From positions 1 through 58,233 of the forward strand of contig DASUFH010000292.1 in the NCBI GenBank assembly GCA_036274645.1: a DNA stretch of 58,233 nt, in the 5' to 3' direction. Under the pieces are notes generated by a model. It saw nothing but the letters and a program-made list of their open reading frames with translations. It searched no databases and was not told the origin of the DNA. Shown in pieces: positions 17,654 through 26,886 of this stretch. Origin of the DNA: DASUFH01 sp036274645 (GTDB lineage Bacteria > Acidobacteriota > Terriglobia > 20CM-2-55-15). Numbering within the stretch: position 1 is the first letter of the stretch; each line of letters begins with the position of its first letter. The position numbers and the translations under genes were made by a program.

Positions 17654-18766
17654 ATGTTGTCGACGTTGTTCAAGAGCAGAGGTTGGATTCCCGCCACGGT
17701 CGTCCTCGTACTTCTTGTGCTGCAGTGGATCAATGCGTCGCCACTGGGCGATGTTGAAGGCAAGTACACGGACCATCTGCGGCACGAGGTTGAAGCGCTG
17801 GCCTTCGTTTCCAGGGGATTCGTTGTCTATCGCGAGCCATACCGGCAGTTCGCCGATGGTCTCTGGCCCTGCGCGGATCACAGGGCGCTGTTTGATGAAC
17901 GAACCGCTCCGTATCCACCGCTGGGCATCCTGCTGCACTGGCCCGTCGCCCGTCTCGAATCCGGCGGCATGATCACCGCGTATAACGCGCACCGGCTGCT
18001 GGGCGCGTTGTGGATGGGGGCCGGGCTCCTGTCGTTTCTGGTCGTTCGGCGGCTTGTCGACGAATGGAAGGCCGCGGACTGGATAACTTACGGCGCGTTG
18101 CTCGCGCCACTTCTCGTGGGGGCCGGCGCAAATGGCTTCTACGACACGACGTACTTTCTCATGGGCGTGTCGGCGCTTCTCTGTCTCAAGAAGGACAGGA
18201 CTCTTCCGGCCGGACTCCTGCTCGGTCTGTCCGTTGCGATGAGCTTCCGCGCCATCGTGTTTGCGCCGCTCGGGCTGTGGGCGATCGCCAGGTCACTCGA
18301 GGCGGGATATGGGCGCGCGTTTCGCATTCTGCTGGTGAGCGTTCCGTGGGTCGCCTTTTCGGCGGCGAGCGCCTGGGCATTGGGGGGCTCACTGGAGGTG
18401 ATTCCGGCCGAAAGTCCGGTTCATTTCAGTCGCGTGGTTCAGGGCGAGCCCGCTGCAGTCACTTTCGTGGCGCTCGGTGTGGGACTCATCGCATGGTTGT
18501 TGGTTCGCGGATACCGGTGGACCGGCCTTTCCGTTCTCAGCATGACCCTGGTCGTGTTGCTCGATCGCAGTCTCGGGTTCTGGCACGCGCTTCCCTACTT
18601 CGTGCCGGGTCTGGTGTTCGCGGTGGAAGCGCCTCGGGCGTCGGCTCGCGCGCGATGGCTGGCGCTGTTGTTTCTGCTCTGCGGCCTTACCCTGGGGTTT
18701 CGCGGGCCGACCCGTCCGTCCTGGGGATGGCTCAGGACGCGCATCACTCAACTCGCTCACCCGTGA
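17654..18766 (+). CDS. Polytopic membrane protein, GT87/GT-C-like
   Basis: About 370 residues with 8-9 hydrophobic helices. ATG at 17654 is preceded by an in-frame GTG at 17651. The outside loop after TM1 (GDVEGKYTDHLRHEVEALAF ... VYREPYRQFADG) and TAPYPPLGILLHWP resemble mannosyltransferase-like GT87/GT-C proteins, which use lipid-linked sugars. The stop overlaps the start of the cytochrome gene by one base (TGATG), so the two are probably co-translated. Enzymatic activity is unproven. Confidence 0.55.
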   Translation: MLSTLFKSRGWIPATVVLVLLVLQWINASPLGDVEGKYTDHLRHEVEALAFVSRGFVVYREPYRQFADGLWPCADHRALFDERTAPYPPLGILLHWPVARLESGGMITAYNAHRLLGALWMGAGLLSFLVVRRLVDEWKAADWITYGALLAPLLVGAGANGFYDTTYFLMGVSALLCLKKDRTLPAGLLLGLSVAMSFRAIVFAPLGLWAIARSLEAGYGRAFRILLVSVPWVAFSAASAWALGGSLEVIPAESPVHFSRVVQGEPAAVTFVALGVGLIAWLLVRGYRWTGLSVLSMTLVVLLDRSLGFWHALPYFVPGLVFAVEAPRASARARWLALLFLLCGLTLGFRGPTRPSWGWLRTRITQLAHP

Positions 18767-21252
18767 TGACTCCAAACTCCGAGTTCTCCCGGCAGTCGTT
18801 TTATCCCTCACGCTTGTGGCTATTCATCGGAATGCTGGCCACGCTGGTGTTGTGCCGTCAGGCAACCGGGGCGGGAAACGACGTGTCCATTGACGAGTTG
18901 ATGGTTGGGGCCAATGGCGATTCACGGACGCAGTTCATTGTTCTTGCGAGCGCGGCTGAGGAAAAGCTCTGGGGCCCACAAGGTGGGGAAACACAATCCA
19001 GGATGATGATCGTGTTCTTTGACCGGTTCGGTCGGGAGACCGGGGAGTTCCGGTTTCCGGCCAATCCGCCTTCGGGCAGAACAGGGAAGACGTTGATCGC
19101 CACGCGCGAATTCGCGAGCCTTCCGGGAGCGCCACGGCCGGACGTGCTGATTCCTCCGTTGATGCCGGCCCTTTCCGGCAAGGTATGTTTTCGAAATAAC
19201 CCTCTCAATTCGAACGGTCCTGAAACGGACGAATGCGTTTCCTATGGCGGCGCCGGCGGGGCGTCGGCCCCAGCTTTGCCGATCATGAACGCGGTCAGCT
19301 TGAAGAGAGTTGCCGGAGCGGGTCTCCATTCCGATTTCGTCCTGTCGACGTCTCCGGCGCCGATCAACACCGCCGGGGCCACATTCATCTTGTCGCCGGC
19401 GTCTGCCGTGGCGCAGGGAGAAGCCCTGTTCAATCTCGAAACGTTTTCCGGCAACGGCCGGACGTGTTCGACCTGCCATGTGGCGAGCGAAAACTATGGC
19501 CTGCCGCCGGAGAATATTCAGGCCCGGTATGCCACGCTTGCAGGACAGGCGCCGTCGTTCGACCCGCTTTTCATTGCAGAGACCGCGCCGTCCCCCTTCG
19601 ATGCCGGATTCGACTTCAACCTGAACACGTTGACACTGGCGGCGGAGGTCAGCGCCGGCGCTCCGTGTGTCGGCGAGTTGCGCGGTTTGCTGACCTCGAG
19701 CAATGGGGGACGCGCGAAGACGCTGGCGCGGACGGGTTCCGCCACCTATCTCGTCTATGGAGGACTCCATCCGCCATTGACCGGAACCGTGAGCGACGGC
19801 GTGTGTTCGGCGACTGTATCCGGAATCGCCGCGGGCGATCTCGCTCCCGATTCGAGCGGGCGCCGCGGCGGTCTCGAGGATCCGCGGTACATGCGCGATC
19901 GTTCGGACGCAAACTTTCCGAACGGGCGGGGCCTGATCATGGAGAACATTGACGGATTCGGGAAGGCGCCGGTTTTTCGGAAATCTCCGCATCTTGTAAA
20001 CGTCAGCCTGACGGCGCCCTACGGCCTGAGCGGCGAGTTTGCCAACCTTCAGGATTTCACGACAGGCGCCGTCAGACAGCACTTTCCGAGGACACTGGCG
20101 CGCAATCCGGATGGCCTGGACCCCGACTTCCGCCTTCCGACAGCGGAAGAACTCGCCGCGCTTGAAGTGTTCATGCTGAGTCTGGAGTTTCCGGCGGGAG
20201 ACGATCCCAACAAGTTCGATCTGGGCCGTTACGCAACGACCGAAGCCCAGAGAAGAGGTCGTGACGAGTTCGTCGTGCTCGGATGCGCCGCGTGCCATGG
20301 GGGCCCGGCGCTCAGCCAGACAACCACGCCGATTCTGAACAAACCCTCGGGTGTCAACGCCGCCTTCGATACCGGGGTCGCTGCGGGGCCGCTGACTCGA
20401 TCTCTTCCGTGCGATCCGCCGGTTTCGGACGGTGGATCGTGCGGCTCGCGGGAATTCAGCACGCCGCAATTGTTTAATCTGCCCGGTCTGGGGCCGTTCT
20501 TTCATGATGGGTCGGCGCGCACGCTGAGAGAGGCGGTGGACTTCTACCTGTCGGCCGCATTCGGAACCTCGCCGGCGAATGTGGAGTTCATTCATAGCGG
20601 GATCGGCGTGGTTCCCACGGAGGCCATCACACAATTTCTGCTGGGACTTGTGAAGCGTCCGTACACGTTGAGCGAAGGTCCGGTACGATTCGGCGCCAGA
20701 CCGTCCGGTTCGGACCGGTCTTCCGCGCGAACGATCACGATCGGGAATTCCGGCAGCTCGATGCTCGAATTCGATTCCGAGGCGTGTCGCCTGACGGGAG
20801 CGGACCGGAGCGACTTTGTCATCGCCGATTGTCCGCTTCGAACGGCCCTTGCGCCGGGTGAGACACGATCCATTCATGTGTCCTTTTCGCCGTCGTCCAA
20901 CGGGCTCAAGTCGGCCATCTTCGAAGTTCATCCAATGGGGAGCGCGCCCAGCGGCATGGAGTTGTTCGGTGTCGGGGGCAGCCTGGGGCCGGCGCCGGAG
21001 ATTCAGGGGCTGCGGGAGGACGCCGGTTCCACCCGGGGCGGCGACGCAATATCGATCAGCGGCTCACATTTTCTGCCCGGCGCCACGATTCTGGTCGGTG
21101 GCGCTCCCGCTGGATTTGTCGAAACCTTGAGCGCCACAACGATAGTTGCGCGCGTTCCGGCCCACGCTGCCGGAAGCGTGGATGTCGTGGTCATCAATTC
21201 CGATGGCCAGACCGCGACGTTGTCGAATGCCTACCGCTACGAGCGCCGCTGA
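18766..21252 (+). CDS. Di-haem cytochrome c peroxidase/MauG-like exported protein with ASPM-SPD2-like and IPT/TIG domains
   Basis: 828 residues from ATG at 18766; the frame is open upstream, but that part overlaps the previous gene. A signal segment lies at about 12-36. Next comes a domain starting VSIDELMVGANGDSRTQFIVL, seen before such cytochromes. Two haem sites are CSTCH (234-238) and CAACH (507-511), within a MauG/CcpA-like body (SPHLVNVSLTAPYGLSGEF, FFHDGSARTLREAV). From about 640 follows a choice-of-anchor-D/Hydin-like Ig domain (ITIGNSGSSMLEF). Last is an IPT/TIG domain (ISISGSHFLPGATILVGG). It probably acts in the periplasm or on the surface in electron transfer or peroxide reduction; the substrate is unknown. 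Confidence 0.85.
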   Translation: MTPNSEFSRQSFYPSRLWLFIGMLATLVLCRQATGAGNDVSIDELMVGANGDSRTQFIVLASAAEEKLWGPQGGETQSRMMIVFFDRFGRETGEFRFPANPPSGRTGKTLIATREFASLPGAPRPDVLIPPLMPALSGKVCFRNNPLNSNGPETDECVSYGGAGGASAPALPIMNAVSLKRVAGAGLHSDFVLSTSPAPINTAGATFILSPASAVAQGEALFNLETFSGNGRTCSTCHVASENYGLPPENIQARYATLAGQAPSFDPLFIAETAPSPFDAGFDFNLNTLTLAAEVSAGAPCVGELRGLLTSSNGGRAKTLARTGSATYLVYGGLHPPLTGTVSDGVCSATVSGIAAGDLAPDSSGRRGGLEDPRYMRDRSDANFPNGRGLIMENIDGFGKAPVFRKSPHLVNVSLTAPYGLSGEFANLQDFTTGAVRQHFPRTLARNPDGLDPDFRLPTAEELAALEVFMLSLEFPAGDDPNKFDLGRYATTEAQRRGRDEFVVLGCAACHGGPALSQTTTPILNKPSGVNAAFDTGVAAGPLTRSLPCDPPVSDGGSCGSREFSTPQLFNLPGLGPFFHDGSARTLREAVDFYLSAAFGTSPANVEFIHSGIGVVPTEAITQFLLGLVKRPYTLSEGPVRFGARPSGSDRSSARTITIGNSGSSMLEFDSEACRLTGADRSDFVIADCPLRTALAPGETRSIHVSFSPSSNGLKSAIFEVHPMGSAPSGMELFGVGGSLGPAPEIQGLREDAGSTRGGDAISISGSHFLPGATILVGGAPAGFVETLSATTIVARVPAHAAGSVDVVVINSDGQTATLSNAYRYERR

Positions 21253-21271
21253 ATCAGGCGCCTGCGTCCCC

Positions 21272-21401
21272 TGTAGGGGCGGTCTATGACCGTCCAATAT
21301 CTTCGGATTTCGCGAAGCAACCGAATTTCCGTAACTCCATGGCGAAGGGCTTCGCAATATCCGAAAGGAAGGGGCGGTCACAGACGTCACAGACCGCCCC
21401 T
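21272..21401. repeat. Intergenic repeat region with GGGGCGGTC-type palindromes
   Basis: 21272-21292 carries TGTAGGGGCGGTCTATGACC followed by G, identical over 21 bases to a copy at 47881-47901. 21372-21401 is a hairpin with 9-bp arms GGGGCGGTC/GACCGCCCC around ACAGACGTCACA. The octamer CAGGCGCC occurs on both sides (near 21255 and 21403). The block fills the 210-bp gap between the convergent cytochrome and AAA+/RF genes and may act as a bidirectional transcription end. Confidence 0.7.
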
Positions 21402-21463
21402 TCAGGCGCCGTTGACGCGGGGGAATATCCAAAACTCCAGTCTTCCGCGCGGACAAGGGAAGG

Positions 21464-24400
21464 TCAGGGCGCGAGCATCGCTTCGAGTTCACCCTTCAGC
21501 ACGTTGTTGATCCGCGTGGTGACGATTCCGGAACGAAGGTCTTTGACGCGCGATCCGATGCCGACATCGTATTCGCGCACGATCCCGTCCCTGTTTGTTC
21601 CGCTGTCGTGATCGTCTGCCAGGACGACCGCGAGAATCGACAGCCCTCTGGAAAGCGCGGCTTCACGCGGACCGGTGGTCCAGAGTTCGATCGATCGAAG
21701 CGACGGCTGGTGAAAGAGCTTCACGGAGTAATCCGATTTGATCAGTCGTTTCTTCGGCGGCTTGATCGGGACCACCCTCACGTCGGTCTGCTTTTGTAAA
21801 CCGGCGCCGGGTTCCGGCGGCGCCGGGTGGACGTCCACGCGTATCAGTTCGCGATCCTCCAGAATGACTTCACGTCCGGACCGCGCCGCTCGTTGTTTGT
21901 AGCGGCGGTCGAAGCGATGCAGGCCGGACTCACCGCGCAGGGTTCCAAAAGCGCCCAGGCCCGCAATCAGAAGGTACACGCGATCCTCCTTGCCGGAAGT
22001 GTGGAACTCGCCCAGGGTTTCCGCGGTCATCCGCAGGCGGGTTGCCAGCGCCCGGTACATGCCGGCAATCTTCTCGGTTGCGCCCTGCGCTTCGCCCTTG
22101 CGATCAACCAGGGAGACGATCACCAGCGCGTCACCCAGAGCGGAGGGATCGCTCGCGCCGGCTACGAACGTGAGACGCTCGACCTCGCGTTCCAGCCGTT
22201 CGATTTCGTCACGGTGTTGCGTGACGGTCTCGGCCGGATGCCGGCGGGCGCGCTGGATTCTGGATCGGAGGGCGGCGCCGATATCGCGATGGTGCGTGAG
22301 GAACTCATCGATATTGTGAATGTCATTGAGCACGGAGCTGCGGGCGGACCCGCTGCGCGCGAACGCCGGATCGCGGGTTTCCGCGATCAGTTCGGACTTG
22401 CGGGCGTTCAGCTTCTCGATGGCGCCCTCCAGCGCGGCCATCCGCTCTGACAGGGCCGACAGACGGGAGTCGTGCGATTCCGCTCCGGGTCGCCCGGCCG
22501 AAGCGGCCGCCACCATCGCTTTGGGCGGGGCAGTCACGTTCGTGTGGACGCGTCCGGCGCGTTGTGTCAGGCGCAGCACCGCGCCAGGCTGGAGCGATCC
22601 GCCCGCAATGACTTTTGCGATGGGAACGAGCAGCAGGCGTTCGACTGTTCTTTTCAGCGGGCGCGCGCCGAATTGCGCCGAATAGCCCTCGCGAACCGCC
22701 AGAGAGACCACGCCCGGATCGACATCGACAACGAGCCGCCGGCTGCGAATGCCCTGGCGTTCGAGCACGGACTGGATTTCCCGTCGCGCAATCTGCTCGG
22801 CCACTTCCAGAGACAGGGGCCGGAACTGAATGATGCGGTCGAAGCGGTTGAGGAACTCCGGGCGAAAGAAACGGGACAGTTCGCGGGGCATCCTGTCGCG
22901 GACGGACTTGCCCGGCTCGGACTCATCGGCGCCGAATCCCATCACTCCGGTTGTCGCGCCGACGTTCGAGGTGAGCACGATGATCGTTCGCCGGAAATCC
23001 ACCGTTCGTCCGCGCCCGTCCGTCAGTCGTCCGGCGTCAAAAATCTGCAGGCAGAGATCGAAGACATTCAGATGCGATTTTTCGATTTCGTCGAGCAGCA
23101 CCACCGAAAATGGATGCTGGCGCACCGCATCGGTCAGCAGGCCGTTTTCCTGGGGCGTTCCGATCAGCCTCGTAAAACTGTCGGGATTCGCGTATTCGCT
23201 CATATCGAAACGCTTCAACCGGTTCACGTCGCCAAAAATGAATTCGGCCAGGGCCCGCGCCAGTTCGGTTTTTCCGACGCCGGTCGGCCCGGAGAACAGG
23301 AATACGCCGAACGGGCGGTTGGGATCCGTCACACCGGCCTTGATCAGCGTGACCAGATCCACCATGGCTTCAACCGCTTTGGGTTGACCGACCACACGGG
23401 CTTCAAAGAAGGCCCGCGTCTCGTCCTGTTTCAGGGGAATCGTGTCGTCGAGCAGGTCCGCCGGAATACCCGTCGATGCGGAAAGGAGGTCCAGTATGTC
23501 GCGAAAATCCGGCGTGTTCTTTTGCGCCTCCTCGCTCTTGATGGCAAGCCTCAACAGTTCCACTGCGTTGCCGGGACGGCTGATATGTCCCAGGAACTGA
23601 CCGCTCACGTCAAGCATCCGGTCGAGCATTTCGTCGGGAATGCGGCTGTGCGCGTCATCGCGAATTGCCGAAAGGATGGCGCGCGTGCGGTCGGCGCTGC
23701 GTTCGGGAACGATGATCCGGTCGAACAACCGGCGCAGGGAAGGAATGCGTCCCAGGCCGCGTTCGTATTCCTCCGGCGTCGATTCGCCGAGGACGACGAT
23801 GGCGCTTTCCTCCAGGTAGGGCGCCAGCGCCGTGGCGACGCTGGAGTCGGATTTGCTCCACACGCCGGCGGCGGAGAGTTCGCTGAGGTTCGGCACATAG
23901 AGCAGCGCGCGACGCGGTTGACGGATGGCGTCGATCAGGTTGCGGACCTTGCTTTCCCACTCTCCGAGGTATTTGGTGCCGGCCATGAAGTCGGTGGGGG
24001 ACATGCGCAGGACGCGCCAGCCTCCGTTTTCAGGTTGGGCGAGACGATAGGTGAGTTCGTTGACCAGCGCGCTCTTGCCCACGCCGGCCGGTCCGAGCAG
24101 GGCCATCGACCGGGGTGGAGACTGGCGCAGGCGTGTGACGATCGCCTCGCAGTCGTCATCCACTTCATATGCCCGCGGCAGCGCTCCCTTGAGGGCCAGC
24201 GCGGTCAGGTCCGTTCCGTATTCGCTGAGCGTGGCCGGATCGACCATCGATGACGTTCGCTCCTCAAGCCAGCGGGACAGCAATGGAAAAGACTGGACGC
24301 CGTAGCCCTTCAGCCGCCTGCCGATCTGTGTCAACGCGGCGATGCCGGACGGCAGCAGTGGCTCCGTTTCGGTGGGAGATGTTTCCATGTGCCGTTCGAC

Positions 24401-24949
24401 CGCTTCTGCGCAACGCCGGCCGACATCGGAGTCGTCATCGTTCTGAAGAACCCGCGCCAGCGTTTCCACGATGGACGCGCCCGGATGGCTGGTCAGCGCT
24501 TGAACGGCCGCATACCGGACCGTCCAGTCGGAGTCGTGCGTGAGCGCTCTCTCCTGAAGGTCCACGAATTCGGCGCGATTGGTCGTGGCCCGGAAGGCGG
24601 CGGCGCGGACATCGCGATCCGCGTCCGAAGTGAGAGCGCCGAGCGCCTCCACGGCTTCCGGTTCGAACCGTCCAGAGAGGATTTCCGCCAGTTTTTGCCG
24701 GACTCTCGATTCGAGGTCCACCGAGAGCGCGATCAAGGAAAAGAGTAACTCCGGTTCCGTCCGGGCGCGGCAGGCTTCCATCGCCGCCAGGCGCAGCGAC
24801 ACCTGGGGCGCGGCGAGAAGGCTTTCAAGAAACGCAATGTCCGCCTTCTGCTCGACCAGCGCGGCGGCCAGCACACTGATCTTCTCGGCGGGATCCTCGT
24901 AGTCGCCTGTTCGAAGGCTGGTGATGAGTTGCTGGATTTCGTCTGTCAT
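21464..24949 (-). CDS. HEAT-like repeats + ClpB-like double AAA+ + GGQ-less class-I release-factor-like fusion protein
   Basis: 1161 residues from ATG at 24949, 14 bp after feoB. Residues 1-230: HEAT-like helices (TVRYAAVQALTSHP). AAA1: Walker A GPAGVGKS (286-293), but the Walker B place reads LLYVPNLSEL (349-358), without Asp-Glu. AAA2: Walker A GPTGVGKT (554-561), Walker B VLLDEIEK (Asp620/Glu621), sensor-1 TSN (660-662), FLNRFDRIIQF, sensor-2 GAR (761-763), all ClpB/ClpA-like. Coiled coil about 828-930. Residues 940-1161 follow RF2 order: AQGATEKIAGMYRALA, GLGAFGTLRGESGLHRF (PCRF), TDVRV, SDYSVKLFHQPS, and VKDLRSG with VLKGELEAML at the end. Where release factors have GAGGQ there is only PIKPPKKRLI. 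Predicted ATP-driven remodeller with a catalytically dead release-factor module; role unknown. Confidence 0.85.
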   Translation of the reverse strand: MTDEIQQLITSLRTGDYEDPAEKISVLAAALVEQKADIAFLESLLAAPQVSLRLAAMEACRARTEPELLFSLIALSVDLESRVRQKLAEILSGRFEPEAVEALGALTSDADRDVRAAAFRATTNRAEFVDLQERALTHDSDWTVRYAAVQALTSHPGASIVETLARVLQNDDDSDVGRRCAEAVERHMETSPTETEPLLPSGIAALTQIGRRLKGYGVQSFPLLSRWLEERTSSMVDPATLSEYGTDLTALALKGALPRAYEVDDDCEAIVTRLRQSPPRSMALLGPAGVGKSALVNELTYRLAQPENGGWRVLRMSPTDFMAGTKYLGEWESKVRNLIDAIRQPRRALLYVPNLSELSAAGVWSKSDSSVATALAPYLEESAIVVLGESTPEEYERGLGRIPSLRRLFDRIIVPERSADRTRAILSAIRDDAHSRIPDEMLDRMLDVSGQFLGHISRPGNAVELLRLAIKSEEAQKNTPDFRDILDLLSASTGIPADLLDDTIPLKQDETRAFFEARVVGQPKAVEAMVDLVTLIKAGVTDPNRPFGVFLFSGPTGVGKTELARALAEFIFGDVNRLKRFDMSEYANPDSFTRLIGTPQENGLLTDAVRQHPFSVVLLDEIEKSHLNVFDLCLQIFDAGRLTDGRGRTVDFRRTIIVLTSNVGATTGVMGFGADESEPGKSVRDRMPRELSRFFRPEFLNRFDRIIQFRPLSLEVAEQIARREIQSVLERQGIRSRRLVVDVDPGVVSLAVREGYSAQFGARPLKRTVERLLLVPIAKVIAGGSLQPGAVLRLTQRAGRVHTNVTAPPKAMVAAASAGRPGAESHDSRLSALSERMAALEGAIEKLNARKSELIAETRDPAFARSGSARSSVLNDIHNIDEFLTHHRDIGAALRSRIQRARRHPAETVTQHRDEIERLEREVERLTFVAGASDPSALGDALVIVSLVDRKGEAQGATEKIAGMYRALATRLRMTAETLGEFHTSGKEDRVYLLIAGLGAFGTLRGESGLHRFDRRYKQRAARSGREVILEDRELIRVDVHPAPPEPGAGLQKQTDVRVVPIKPPKKRLIKSDYSVKLFHQPSLRSIELWTTGPREAALSRGLSILAVVLADDHDSGTNRDGIVREYDVGIGSRVKDLRSGIVTTRINNVLKGELEAMLAP

Positions 24950-24963
24950 ACGGTTCGCCTGTT

Positions 24964-26886
24964 TCAGGCGACGCCCAGCGCGCGAAGCCCCTGCACGCTG
25001 GCGACGGCGAGACCGTAACCCAGTCCGGTGTAGAACACGAGTTGGGCGGCGGCAAGCTTCCAGGAGTTGGTTTCCTTCATGACGACCGCAACCGTCGAGA
25101 AGCACTGCAGGGAAAAGAAGAAGAACACCACCAGCCCCAGCATGCTCGCGGTTGTGAAGATGGGCTGATCCGTTCCCGGGAATCGCGCTTTGCGCATGGC
25201 TTCCAGCAGGGTTGCCTGTTGATTCTGGTCCTCTTCGGGATCGGGAGCATGGAGCATGATCGCGAGCGAACTCACGAAGACTTCGCGCGCCGCAAACGCC
25301 GAGATCAGCCCGACTCCAACACGCCAGTCGGCGCCCATGGGGCGCAGCGCCGGCTCCATCCGATGCCCGAGTTGCGCGGCAAACGAGTTTTCCGTCTCCG
25401 CCGAGGCGACCAGAGTGGCCGGGGTGTAGCCGAAGTGCGTAATGATCCAGATGACGGCGGCCACGAGCATGATCGGCACGCCGGCCCGCTTGATATAGGA
25501 GGACCCCCGCGCCCAGGTCATGCGCAGGATCGGCTTCCAGCGCGGCACGCGAAACGCCGGAAGTTCCATCGCCAGGAGCGAAGGATCCCGGTATTTGCTG
25601 AAGATGCGTACCGCCAGCCCGGCAACCAACGACCCGACCAGCAGACTCGAGATGTAAATGCCCGCCAGCGCGAGTCCTGCCTTCAATGGCGCGCCGGGCA
25701 GCAGGGCCGCCAGCAGCAGCGCGTAAACGGGAAGCCTGGCGCTGCAGCTCATGAGAGGGAGAATCCAGATCGTCAAAAAGCGCTCGCGGCGCGAGGGAAT
25801 GGCGCGAGCCGCCAGCACCGCGGGAATCGCGCACGCAAAACCGGAAAGCATCGGAACGAAGGAGCGGCCGTGCAGCCCGAGAAAAGCCAGGGGGCGGTCG
25901 ACGAGCGCCGCGCCGCGCGCGAGATACCCGGAATCTTCGAGCAGGGTCATCAGGAAGAAGAGGATCAGAATCTGGGGAAAGAAGACCGCCACTGCGCCCA
26001 TTCCGCCGATGACGCCTTCAGCGAGAAACTGGGCGGGTACCGAATCGCCCAAGTTTGCGGACACCGTCTCCCCGAGCCACGAGAAACCCGAATCAATGAC
26101 GTCCATGAAGGGCTGCGCCGCCCAGAAGATCGAGCCGAACAGGATGATGAGGATGAGCAGGAAGATGGGGAATCCCCAGTAGCGGTCGAGAACGATCCGG
26201 TCGATGCGCGCCGTGACGGGATCGATTTCCCTCGATCGCGTGACCACTCCCGACTCGCGGAGCAGATCGCGCACGCGCGCAAACGCCGCTATCGGATCCT
26301 CGGGCAACGAGGCCAGCGGGCTCGTTGCCGGATCCAGCGCGACCGACCGGTCCAGGGTCTCGATCAACTGGCGTACCCCTTTTCCGGTTCGGGGGTCGAC
26401 CGGAACGACCGGCGCTCCCAACGCGCGGCTTAAGGCCTCCGGGCTTACCTGCTGACGGGTGCGCGTCAGCAGATCCATCATGGTCAGCGCAATGACGATC
26501 GGCTTGCCCTGTTGCGCCACCAGTCCGGCGAACTTCAGATGACGTTCCAGCTGGGTTGCGTCCACAACCAGGACAAACGCGGCTGGCGTGACCCGGGTGT
26601 TTTCTCCGCGGATGACCGCGCAGGCCAGCGCTTCTTCCGCGGAAGGCGAAACGACACTGTGCACGCCAGGCAGATCGACGATTTCGCGAGACGAACCGAA
26701 TTCGGGTTTGCTGCGGCCGTGGAGCAGGGAAACGGTGACGCCAGGGTAGTTGGCCGTGCTGAAGTGGCCGCCCGTGAGGGCGTTCATCAGGGTCGTCTTG
26801 CCGGAGTTCGGCATGCCGACCAGACAGATCGCGGCCGGGCGGGTCTGCTTATCGGACGGGCTGTCCTCCTGGGGATGGCACTTCAT
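24964..26886 (-). CDS. feoB: Ferrous iron transporter B
   Basis: 640 residues. The N-terminal G domain has G1 GMPNSGKTT (24-32) and G3 DLPG (71-74). The G4 place reads TMMD (135-138) instead of the usual NxxD, so guanine selectivity may be altered. The membrane part includes GFACAIPAVLAAR and SCSARLPVYALLL, the two Cys-containing gate motifs of FeoB, and ends after about 10 helices. It imports Fe(II) across the inner membrane. The start overlaps the feoA stop by ATGA, and the AAA+/RF gene follows within 14 bp, so the three form one transcription unit. Confidence 0.95.
   Translation of the reverse strand: MKCHPQEDSPSDKQTRPAAICLVGMPNSGKTTLMNALTGGHFSTANYPGVTVSLLHGRSKPEFGSSREIVDLPGVHSVVSPSAEEALACAVIRGENTRVTPAAFVLVVDATQLERHLKFAGLVAQQGKPIVIALTMMDLLTRTRQQVSPEALSRALGAPVVPVDPRTGKGVRQLIETLDRSVALDPATSPLASLPEDPIAAFARVRDLLRESGVVTRSREIDPVTARIDRIVLDRYWGFPIFLLILIILFGSIFWAAQPFMDVIDSGFSWLGETVSANLGDSVPAQFLAEGVIGGMGAVAVFFPQILILFFLMTLLEDSGYLARGAALVDRPLAFLGLHGRSFVPMLSGFACAIPAVLAARAIPSRRERFLTIWILPLMSCSARLPVYALLLAALLPGAPLKAGLALAGIYISSLLVGSLVAGLAVRIFSKYRDPSLLAMELPAFRVPRWKPILRMTWARGSSYIKRAGVPIMLVAAVIWIITHFGYTPATLVASAETENSFAAQLGHRMEPALRPMGADWRVGVGLISAFAAREVFVSSLAIMLHAPDPEEDQNQQATLLEAMRKARFPGTDQPIFTTASMLGLVVFFFFSLQCFSTVAVVMKETNSWKLAAAQLVFYTGLGYGLAVASVQGLRALGVA

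Noticed and set aside
18010..18765. Upstream extension of the cytochrome frame
   Set aside because: It overlaps the GT87/GT-C-like gene and reads as a shadow; ATG at 18766 precedes a signal sequence.
22472..24253. 593-codon plus-strand frame opposite the AAA+ gene
   Set aside because: Shadow of the AAA+/release-factor-like gene; no motifs of its own.
24950..25834. Upstream 295-codon extension of the AAA+/release-factor-like frame
   Set aside because: It overlaps feoB in another frame and carries no recognisable motif; ATG at 24949 starts a sensible domain order 14 bp after the feoB stop.
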